Assembly (NCBI GenBank): GCA_945869195.1
Contig: CAMBNV010000004.1
Span: 186,001-250,000 of the forward strand
Direction: 5' to 3'
DNA from: Gemmatimonas phototrophica
GTDB lineage: Bacteria; Gemmatimonadota; Gemmatimonadetes; Gemmatimonadales; Gemmatimonadaceae
DNA: 64,000 bases
The notes under the pieces were generated by a model that worked only from the letters and a program-made list of their open reading frames with translations, was not told the origin of the DNA and did not search any database. Position 1 is the stretch's first letter. Each line of letters begins with the position of its first letter. The position numbers and the translations under genes are program-made. Shown in pieces: positions 18,535 to 25,567 of the stretch.

Positions 18535-19544
18535 AGTGCGTTCGCATCCTCGTTCTCACGCACCCTGATCTTGTGCCGCCAGAGGACCAGGGTCAGCTCA
18601 CGCCGCGCGAGGCTTTCGAGGTCAAGACGGAGTATGATGTCATTTCCATCCTGCGCGACTGTGGGCATGACGTCCACGTCCTCGGCGTGCAGTGGGAGCT
18701 CCGGCCCATCCGCGAGGCGGTGGACCGCATCAAGCCCGACATCGTCTTTAACCTCCTCGAGGAGTTTCATGGCGAGACGGTCTACGACCACAACGTCGTG
18801 AGCTATCTCGAACTCATGAAGGTGCCCTATACCGGCTGCAACCCGCGCGGCCTCATGATTTCGCGCGGGAAGGCTCTCTCGAAGAAACTGCTCGCCTATC
18901 ACCGCATCCGCGTGCCCGACTTCGCCGTCTTTCCGCTGGGCCGAAAGGTCCGCCGACCTCGGCACCTCGCCTTTCCGCTGATCGTGAAGTCGCTCATCGA
19001 GCACTCGAGTCTGGGTATTTCCCAAGCCTCGGTCGTCGACACGGACGAGAAGCTCGGGGAGCGCGTGCGTTTTATTCACGAGCGCATCGGGACCGACGCG
19101 ATTGCCGAGCAGTTCATTAGTGGCCGGGAGATTTATGTGAGTGTCCTTGGGGACGCCCGCCTCGTCGCCTTCACGCCCTGGGAACTCATCGTCGCGCACG
19201 CCAGCCCCGACGCGCCACTGATCGCGACGGCGAAGATGAAGCACGACATCGACTACCAAACCAAGAAGGGAATCTCGATCAGGGCCGCGGAGCAGCTACA
19301 CCCTGAAATCGATGCGCGGCTGATCCACGACAGTAAGCGCATTTATCGGATTCTTGAACTCACGGGCTATGCGCGTATCGACTTTCGCCTCGACGCGGAG
19401 GGACGGACCTGGTTCCTGGAGGCGAACCCAAACCCGGATATCGCCCGGGAGGAGGAGTTTGCGCAGGCGGCGGCGTTCGACGGAATTCCGTACTCCAAAC
19501 TGCTCGAGCGGATTGTTCGGCTTGGGCTACGGCAGCAGAACTAG
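18531..19544 (+). CDS. ATP-grasp ligase, D-Ala-D-Ala-ligase-like
   Basis: A 337-residue ATP-grasp enzyme. The N-terminal domain contains VFNLLEEFHGETVYDHNVVSYLELMKVPYTGCNP; the ATP-grasp core shows FPLIVKSLIEHSSLGIS (nucleotide-binding Lys), IAEQFISGREIYVSVLG, and the metal site YARIDFRLDAEGRTWFLEANPNPDI. It is not the cell-wall ligase: the true ddl lies at 32320-33270 and the sequences differ clearly around the D-Ala sites. Enzymes of this type join a carboxylate to an amine using ATP. The start at 18531 overlaps the metallopeptidase gene by ATGA. Substrate unknown; peptide or amino-acid ligation is the most likely chemistry. Confidence 0.85.
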   Translation: MKCVRILVLTHPDLVPPEDQGQLTPREAFEVKTEYDVISILRDCGHDVHVLGVQWELRPIREAVDRIKPDIVFNLLEEFHGETVYDHNVVSYLELMKVPYTGCNPRGLMISRGKALSKKLLAYHRIRVPDFAVFPLGRKVRRPRHLAFPLIVKSLIEHSSLGISQASVVDTDEKLGERVRFIHERIGTDAIAEQFISGREIYVSVLGDARLVAFTPWELIVAHASPDAPLIATAKMKHDIDYQTKKGISIRAAEQLHPEIDARLIHDSKRIYRILELTGYARIDFRLDAEGRTWFLEANPNPDIAREEEFAQAAAFDGIPYSKLLERIVRLGLRQQN

Positions 19545-19600
19545 CAGTCTCGCGCCGATTCGTGCCAACGAGTGGCGCTCGCGCGGCGTAATCTGGCATC

Positions 19601-20875
19601 ATGCCCAGACTGCGCCGATCACTGGTTCTGCTCGTCTCTGCTCTCCTGGCCTCGGTCTCTTCCGCCGCGCAGGGATCGGACGACCTGCGCCTCCGTGTCT
19701 TCCTGGACTGCCCTGGTGGCGGCTGTGACCGCAACCATCTCGTGACCGAGCTGCCGTTCGCCCTCTGGACGCAGGACCGGCTCGACGCAGATGTCCACCT
19801 GCTCGTCACACGGATCACCACGGGGTCGGGCGGCGGGGAGTATACCTACACCTTTCTTGGTCAACGCCGCTACGCTTCGCGCGTTGACACGCTCGTGGGT
19901 TTTGTTCCGCCCAACACCTCGGACGAGCTCCGGCGCCGCGAAATGGCGCGGGTCGTCAAGATCGGACTCGCCCCGCTCGCGCTGCGACTCCCGGGTGGGG
20001 AGTACTTCTCGCTCCTCTACTCCGCGCCGAAAGATGCGCCGGCGGCACCGGCGCTCAAGACACTCAACGATCCCTGGAACTTTTGGGTCTATCGCACGCG
20101 ACTGAACGGTGCCGGTAACGCCGAGAGCCGCTCGAGCTCGTACGACCTCAACGCGAGCCTGAATGCCTCACGCGTGACCGAAGACTGGAAGATCTCGTTC
20201 AACGCCGGTCAACAGTATAGAGACTCACGCTACACCCTCTCTGATGGAGCGGAGCGGTGGTTCGTCCTGCGGAGCGCCGAGGCGAGCGCGCGCGCGGTGA
20301 AGAGCCTCGACGACCACTGGTCGCTCGGCGCGCGGGCCGGCACGGCGTTTTCCGAGTTCTCGAACATCCAGGCGAGTGGGTCGGTCGACGCCTCAGCTGA
20401 GTACAACTGGTATCCGTGGGCCGAGGCAACGAGTCGCCAGTTGACCGCGCTGGTCTCCGTCGGTGGCCGCTACAACGACTACTACGAAACGACGATCTAT
20501 GGACGCAACACCGATCTACTGCCGGTCGCGCGCCTCGTGTTCGCTGGTGAATCGCGACAGGCCTGGGGCACGGTGGACACTCAGGCGCGCTACACGCGCT
20601 ATCTCCGAGACAGTCGGACCTACAGCGTGAGCTTCTCTGGCCGCACGAACTTCCGCCTCACGCGCGGCCTGTCGCTCGAACTCCGCGGCGACGCCGCCCG
20701 GGTGAACGACCAGGTCTTCCTCTCGCGCGGCGATGCCACCGACGACGAGGTGCTCACGAAGCAGCGCGCGCTGTCGACCGCGTTCCGGCTCAGCGGAGGC
20801 GTGGGACTTAGCTTCACCTTCGGCTCGATTTACAATACGATTGTGAATCCGCGGCTCGATGATCTGGACAGATGA
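19601..20875 (+). CDS. Outer-membrane beta-barrel protein of unknown function
   Basis: A 424-residue exported protein: a short Arg-rich lead, a hydrophobic core LVLLVSALLASVSSA, and cleavage near AAQG. The first 140 mature residues (FLDCPGGGCDRNHLVTELPF, LLVTRITTGSGGGEYTYTFLGQ) form a soluble domain with two close Cys residues. The rest is a run of amphipathic strands with alternating pattern and aromatic girdles (SYDLNASLNASRVTEDWKIS, YSVSFSGRTNFRLTRGLSLE), ending in a strand-like GLSFTFGSIYN, so an outer-membrane barrel is likely. The start of the mature region resembles a recurring Gemmatimonadota family of unnamed function. It follows the ATP-grasp gene after 56 bases, and a link to that pair is possible but unproven. 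Confidence 0.78.
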   Translation: MPRLRRSLVLLVSALLASVSSAAQGSDDLRLRVFLDCPGGGCDRNHLVTELPFALWTQDRLDADVHLLVTRITTGSGGGEYTYTFLGQRRYASRVDTLVGFVPPNTSDELRRREMARVVKIGLAPLALRLPGGEYFSLLYSAPKDAPAAPALKTLNDPWNFWVYRTRLNGAGNAESRSSSYDLNASLNASRVTEDWKISFNAGQQYRDSRYTLSDGAERWFVLRSAEASARAVKSLDDHWSLGARAGTAFSEFSNIQASGSVDASAEYNWYPWAEATSRQLTALVSVGGRYNDYYETTIYGRNTDLLPVARLVFAGESRQAWGTVDTQARYTRYLRDSRTYSVSFSGRTNFRLTRGLSLELRGDAARVNDQVFLSRGDATDDEVLTKQRALSTAFRLSGGVGLSFTFGSIYNTIVNPRLDDLDR

Positions 20876-20939
20876 GGCGCGGGGAGATCGGAGACCGTAG
20901 AGGGTAGGTGGGAGCGGATTCGCTACCTTATACCGACTC

Positions 20940-21425
20940 ATGACTGACACGCCTTCCGAACGCCGCGCCAGACTCCTTGGCCTCTCGTACCGCCAGTTCA
21001 TCGCGGTCGTCGCGCTGATCAACCTGTTCGTGGCCGCCTATCTGCACCTCTGGAAGATCGGCATGGCGGGCACCCTCGCGTGCGGTGAGGGTCACGGCTG
21101 CGCGCTCGCGCAGATGAGTAGCTTCGGCTGGTTTCTTGGGGTGGACGTGGCGCTGATCGGTGCCCTCGGCTACGCCCTAATCTTCGCCACCGCGATCATC
21201 GGCTCGCTGCCTGAACGCGAGGACGCGCGCGGGCCGGCGTTGGCGCTCGCGGCGCTCGTCTACCCGGCGATTCTCTTTACACTTCGCCTCAAGTACGGGG
21301 AGTTCATCGTGCTCCAGACCTTCTGCCCCTGGTGCGCAATCTCGGCGGTCTCGGTCACCCTGCTTGGCGTGATCGTCGCGCTCGAGCTGCGCCGCACGCG
21401 GATCGTCGCGGCGAGGCGTTCGTGA
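20940..21425 (+). CDS. Vitamin K epoxide reductase (VKOR) family membrane oxidoreductase
   Basis: A 161-residue polytopic protein with about four to five transmembrane segments. The redox centre CPWC is at residues 129-132 and the loop cysteines are C48 and C54 (ACGEGHGCA), the expected four-Cys set of bacterial VKOR. These enzymes reoxidise a DsbA-like thioredoxin partner using quinone, driving disulfide formation outside the cytoplasm. Unlike many bacterial homologs there is no fused thioredoxin domain, and no DsbA-like gene is adjacent, so the partner must be elsewhere. Its stop overlaps the GTG start of the following dehydrogenase (GTGA), so the two are translationally coupled although functionally unrelated. 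Confidence 0.9.
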   Translation: MTDTPSERRARLLGLSYRQFIAVVALINLFVAAYLHLWKIGMAGTLACGEGHGCALAQMSSFGWFLGVDVALIGALGYALIFATAIIGSLPEREDARGPALALAALVYPAILFTLRLKYGEFIVLQTFCPWCAISAVSVTLLGVIVALELRRTRIVAARRS

Positions 21426-22915
21426 CACCCACGCTCTCGCACTTTGCCCGCGGCGCGCGACTCCCCGCGCACTCGACCCGCACCTCGCCGATCTACGACC
21501 CTGCCACCGGTCGGGTCGCGGCCCATCTCCCACTCGCCGACGCCACCGACGCGCGCCGCGTCATCGACGACGCGGCCGCCGCGGCCGGTGCGTGGGGTGA
21601 GCGCTCAGCGTCTGACCGCGCGCAAGTCCTGTTCAAGTTCCGGGAACTCTGCCTCGCCAACCGCGACGCAATTGCACGCCTGATCTCGAACGAGCACGGC
21701 AAGGTCCTCGCCGATGCGCGGGGCGAGCTCCAGCGCGGCCTCGAGGTCATCGAGTTCGCCTGCGGCATCCCGCACCTCATGAAGGGCGAGTTCTCCGACG
21801 GCGTCTCGCGCGGCATCGACATGCACTCGCTCCGCCAACCGCTCGGCGTGGTGGCGGCGATCACCCCGTTCAACTTTCCCGCGATGGTCCCGCTCTGGAT
21901 GCTGGGGCCGGCGCTCGCCACCGGGAATGTGGTGGTGCTCAAACCGAGTGAACGGGACCCGAGCTGTCCGTTGCGCCTGGCCGAACTGTGGAGCGAGGCG
22001 GGCGGCCCCCCCGGCACCTTCAACGTCCTCAATGGTGACAAAGAGGCGGTCGATGCTCTGCTCACGGATCCGCTCGTTCAGGCGGTGAGTTTCGTCGGCT
22101 CCACGCCGGTCGCACGCTACGTGCACGAGGCCGCCGGGAAGCACGGCAAGCGGGTGCAGGCGATGGGCGGCGCGAAGAATCATTGCGTGGTGCTTCCCGA
22201 TGCCGACTTGGCGCAGGTGGCCGATGCGTTGATGGGCGCCGCCTACGGATCAGCGGGAGAACGGTGCATGGCGATCTCCATCGCCGTCGTGGTGGGCGAC
22301 GCCACCGCCGACGCGTTGGTCGCACGACTCGCCGAGCGAGTGCGCGCCCTGGAGATCGGCGCCCCGACCGAAGGAAATCTGGACATGGGCCCCCTCGTGA
22401 CCAGCGCGCACCGTGATCGCGTCGCTGAGTATGTGAGCGCCGGAGTGGCGGAAGGCGCCACACTCGTCGTCGACGGCCGTGCGCACCCTCGCGTGGCTGG
22501 CCCGGGATTTTTTCTTGGCGGATCGTTGTTCGACCGCGTCACGAGCGGGATGAGTATTTATCAGGACGAGATCTTCGGCCCGGTACTCTGCGTCGTGCGG
22601 GTCTCGAGTGCCGACGAAGCGCTCGCGCTCTGCGACAGCCACCGCTACGGCAATGGTGTTGCCATCTTTACGCGCAGCGGTGGCGCTGCCCGCGACTTCG
22701 CGCACCGCGTGCAGTGTGGCATGGTTGGGGTGAATGTCGCGATCCCGGTACCACTCGCCTTCTACTCGTTCGGCGGGTGGAAGGAGTCGGCATTTGCTGA
22801 CCACAACCAGCACGGTATGGACGGCGTGCGCTTCTATACGCGAGTAAAGACCGTCACCTCCCGTTGGCCAGAGGGGACGAGTGGCGCATCATTCGTGATG
22901 CCGGTCTTGAGGTAG
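21422..22915 (+). CDS. mmsA: CoA-acylating methylmalonate/malonate-semialdehyde dehydrogenase
   Basis: A 497-residue aldehyde dehydrogenase. The start is the GTG at 21422, inside the GTGA overlap with the VKOR gene; an upstream ATG at 21332 adds only antisense-like residues. Hallmarks of the MmsA branch are EHGKVLADARGELQRGLEVIEFACG, SLRQPLGVVAAITPFNFPAMVPLWM, GSTPVARYVHEAAGKHGKRVQAMGGAKNH, and the catalytic C282 in SAGERCMAIS. The enzyme oxidises methylmalonate semialdehyde to propionyl-CoA or malonate semialdehyde to acetyl-CoA using NAD and CoA. The adjacent convergent genes encode a beta-alanine:pyruvate-type aminotransferase and a P1 peptidase, which points to the malonate-semialdehyde reaction. 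Confidence 0.93.
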   Translation: MTPTLSHFARGARLPAHSTRTSPIYDPATGRVAAHLPLADATDARRVIDDAAAAAGAWGERSASDRAQVLFKFRELCLANRDAIARLISNEHGKVLADARGELQRGLEVIEFACGIPHLMKGEFSDGVSRGIDMHSLRQPLGVVAAITPFNFPAMVPLWMLGPALATGNVVVLKPSERDPSCPLRLAELWSEAGGPPGTFNVLNGDKEAVDALLTDPLVQAVSFVGSTPVARYVHEAAGKHGKRVQAMGGAKNHCVVLPDADLAQVADALMGAAYGSAGERCMAISIAVVVGDATADALVARLAERVRALEIGAPTEGNLDMGPLVTSAHRDRVAEYVSAGVAEGATLVVDGRAHPRVAGPGFFLGGSLFDRVTSGMSIYQDEIFGPVLCVVRVSSADEALALCDSHRYGNGVAIFTRSGGAARDFAHRVQCGMVGVNVAIPVPLAFYSFGGWKESAFADHNQHGMDGVRFYTRVKTVTSRWPEGTSGASFVMPVLR

Positions 22916-22954
22916 AGCAGAGTGCGAGACAAGGACGGGGCGCGCCTTGCACCC

Positions 22955-24184
22955 CTATCGGATTCGCCCGTACTTTCGGAGTGCGTCGATCAGTCGCGGA
23001 GCGGGTAGCCCATAGACGCGGGTGAAGTTCGCGCCTTCCATTGTCTGCGACGCCAAGAGGGCATTCACGATCGCCTCTTCGGTCGCCTGGACCGTCGCGG
23101 CAAAGAGCGGTGAAAGGCGTGCATTCGACAGCATGGTCAGCTGCGTACTGTCGTTCGTCATCGCCGTGTTCGGGTTGGCCGTGGAAAAAGCCACAAAGAT
23201 GTCGCCCGATCCATTCGACGCGAATCCTCCCATCCGCCCCACGCCCAGCGACACGCGCGTGGCGATGCGCTTGAGTTGATGCGGAAGGAGGGGTGCGTCG
23301 GTCGCGACCACCGCGATGATTGACCCGAGTTCAACCGGCTCCCTGGTGTCGTCGCGCCTGAGTCCTCCCGCACAGTGTCGACGGGGGCTCGGGGAGGCGC
23401 TGCTCGATGGCATCGCTCCTGCCGTACAGGCTTCGAGATCGGTAATCTCTAATCCCACCGGTACCCCAGCGATCATCAGGTTCCGTTGGTTTCCGAAGTT
23501 GCACTGCACGAGCACGCCCACGGTGTAACCGCCCTGTTCCGGCGGCAGCGTGCGAGACGCCGTGCCGATCCCTCCTTTGAACCCGAGGCAGATCATCCCG
23601 GTTCCGCCGCCGACGGCCCCTTCGAGCACCGCGCCAGCGCGCGCGGACAGGATCGCCTCGCGCACATGCAACGGCTTCACATGAAAGCCGTCGATGTCGT
23701 TAAGGGTGCCGTCATACGTCTCGGCGGCAACAGGAAGGCCCCAGGGCTGCAGTCCAGGCGTCCCCACCTGCCACTCGAGAATCCCGTCGCGAACGATGCC
23801 GACGCTGTTCGTGTTCGTGATCCCGATCGGGCCTTCGAGAATACCGCCCTCCTGCAACCAGGTCGTGCCGGTCATCTCGCCGTTGCCGTTGAGCGTGAAC
23901 CAGGCGCCGAATACGGGGTCGTTGCTCTGTCGTCCGCGCGGATGTACGATCGTCACGCCCGTCCGCACCGGTCCCGTGCCAACGACCACTGGCCCAGCCG
24001 CGCCGCGGATGATTGTTGCGTGTCCGACCTCAACCCCCTTCACGTCGGTGATCGCGTCGAGCCGGCCCGCGGTGCCGCCGATCAGCGGCGTAATGCCCAG
24101 CTCGCGCGCGCGCGGTTGCTGCGCGGCCAGTGAACTCGCCATCCCCAGCAGGACGAGCGCTTGGCATGCCGCCGCGCGCATCAC
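22955..24184 (-). CDS. P1-family (DmpA/BapA-like) exported aminopeptidase
   Basis: A 409-residue protein of peptidase family S58. A signal peptide is evident (MMRAAACQALVLLGMASSLAAQQ). Family motifs are GRLDAITDVKGVEVGHATI, GVTIVHPRG, FTLNGNGEMTG, ITNTNSVGIVRD, GAVGGGTGMICLGFKGGIGTASR and the autoprocessing site ELGSIIAVVATDAPLLPHQL, where cleavage before the Ser would create the catalytic N-terminal nucleophile of the beta chain. The family includes L-aminopeptidase D-amidase/esterase DmpA and the beta-aminopeptidases that remove N-terminal beta-alanine. The ATG at 24184 overlaps the stop of the upstream aminotransferase gene (ATGA). A Ser/Pro/Arg-rich loop precedes the scissile Gly-Ser. Substrate inferred from neighbours only. 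Confidence 0.9.
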   Translation of the reverse strand: MMRAAACQALVLLGMASSLAAQQPRARELGITPLIGGTAGRLDAITDVKGVEVGHATIIRGAAGPVVVGTGPVRTGVTIVHPRGRQSNDPVFGAWFTLNGNGEMTGTTWLQEGGILEGPIGITNTNSVGIVRDGILEWQVGTPGLQPWGLPVAAETYDGTLNDIDGFHVKPLHVREAILSARAGAVLEGAVGGGTGMICLGFKGGIGTASRTLPPEQGGYTVGVLVQCNFGNQRNLMIAGVPVGLEITDLEACTAGAMPSSSASPSPRRHCAGGLRRDDTREPVELGSIIAVVATDAPLLPHQLKRIATRVSLGVGRMGGFASNGSGDIFVAFSTANPNTAMTNDSTQLTMLSNARLSPLFAATVQATEEAIVNALLASQTMEGANFTRVYGLPAPRLIDALRKYGRIR

Positions 24185-25515
24185 GCCGCCCGCTCGATAG
24201 CGCTCCTCACCTTGGAGATCAACTCGTCGATCTGCACCTCCGAGATGATCAGCGGCGGCGATAGCGCGATGGTATCTCCCGTCGTCCGAATCAACACCCC
24301 TTCATCGAAGAACGCCGACATGAACACATCGAACGCGCGCGTTGCCGGGGCGCCAGCTCGTGGCTCCAACTCGATCCCCGCCACGAGCCCGACGTTTCGT
24401 ACGTCGACGACATGCCGTGCCCCGCGCAACGAGTGCACCGCCGCGGCCCACACCGGAGCCATCGACGCCGCCCGCGCGAATATTCCGTCGTCAGCATAGA
24501 GCTTGAGCGTCGCTAATCCCGCCGCCGCCGCGAGCGGATGCCCGCTGTACGTGTATCCGTGGAAAAACTCGACCCCCTTCTCCGTCCCCTGCATAACGGT
24601 GTCGTAGATCGCGCCGCGCACCGCCGTGGCCCCCATCGGCACCGCCGCGTTGGTGATCCCCTTCGCCAGCGTGATCATGTCTGGCATCACACCAAAATAC
24701 TGGGCCGCGAACGGCGCGCCCAACCGTCCGAATCCGGTGATCACTTCGTCAAAAATCAGCAGGATCCCGTGCTGGTCGCAGATCGTACGCAACCGCTCCA
24801 GGTAGCCCACCGGCGGAACGAGCACACCCGTCGATCCCGCCACCGGCTCGACGATCACCGCAGCAATCGTGTCGGCGCCGTGCGCGGCGACCATCGCCTC
24901 CAGTGCGTCCGCGAGTTCGGCGCCATACGCCGGCATTCCCTTCGAGAAGGCGTTGCGCGCCGGATCATGTGTGTGCGGGAGGTGACCGACGTGCGGGAGC
25001 AGCTGCGCCGCGAAGGTCGATTTGTTCGTGGCGATCCCACCCACCGAGATCCCCCCAAACCCCACGCCGTGGTAGCCACGCTCTCGCCCAATGAACCGCA
25101 CGCGCTTTGGCTGCCCGCGGGCGAGGTGATACGCGAGCGCAATCTTCAGCGCGCTGTCAACCGCTTCTGACCCAGAGTTCGAAAAGAACACCTGATCGAA
25201 CCCCGCCGGCAGGATTCCCTTGAGCGCCTGCGCGAGCGCGAAACTCGCCGGGTGACCCATCTGGAAACCGGGGGCGAAGTCGAGCGTCGACGCCGCTTTC
25301 GTGATCGCCTCGATGATTGGCGCGCGGCAGTGCCCGGCATTCACGCACCAGAGCCCGGCCGTGCCGTCGAGGATTGACCGGCCGTCGTCTGAGACGTAGT
25401 GCATGTTTTTCGCACCGACGAGCATCCGCGGACGCGCCTTAAATGCCTTGTTCGCGGTGAAGGGCATCCAGAGCGCATCGAGCGCAGGATCGTGCGGTGG
25501 GGTAATGGTCGTCAT
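24181..25515 (-). CDS. Class III aminotransferase, beta-alanine (omega-amino acid):pyruvate type
   Basis: A 444-residue PLP enzyme; the ATG at 25515 starts the MTTITPPHDPALDALWMPFTANKAFKARPR segment characteristic of omega-amino-acid:pyruvate transaminases, and longer frames add nothing conserved. Visible features are FFSNSGSEAVDSALKIALAYH, GYHGVGFGGISVGG, the cofactor Asp in ILLIFDEVITGFGR (D256) and the Schiff-base Lys K285 in ITLAKGITNAAVPMGA. The length and the N-terminal WMPFT motif match the beta-alanine:pyruvate group, which converts beta-alanine and pyruvate to malonate semialdehyde and alanine. It overlaps the P1 peptidase downstream by four bases and lies 39 bases plus one gene from the convergent mmsA. 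Confidence 0.9.
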   Translation of the reverse strand: MTTITPPHDPALDALWMPFTANKAFKARPRMLVGAKNMHYVSDDGRSILDGTAGLWCVNAGHCRAPIIEAITKAASTLDFAPGFQMGHPASFALAQALKGILPAGFDQVFFSNSGSEAVDSALKIALAYHLARGQPKRVRFIGRERGYHGVGFGGISVGGIATNKSTFAAQLLPHVGHLPHTHDPARNAFSKGMPAYGAELADALEAMVAAHGADTIAAVIVEPVAGSTGVLVPPVGYLERLRTICDQHGILLIFDEVITGFGRLGAPFAAQYFGVMPDMITLAKGITNAAVPMGATAVRGAIYDTVMQGTEKGVEFFHGYTYSGHPLAAAAGLATLKLYADDGIFARAASMAPVWAAAVHSLRGARHVVDVRNVGLVAGIELEPRAGAPATRAFDVFMSAFFDEGVLIRTTGDTIALSPPLIISEVQIDELISKVRSAIERAA

Positions 25516-25567
25516 GGCGGGAGAGAATGTGGAACGGTGTCCTTCGACCGACTGAACGCTCCGCCGC

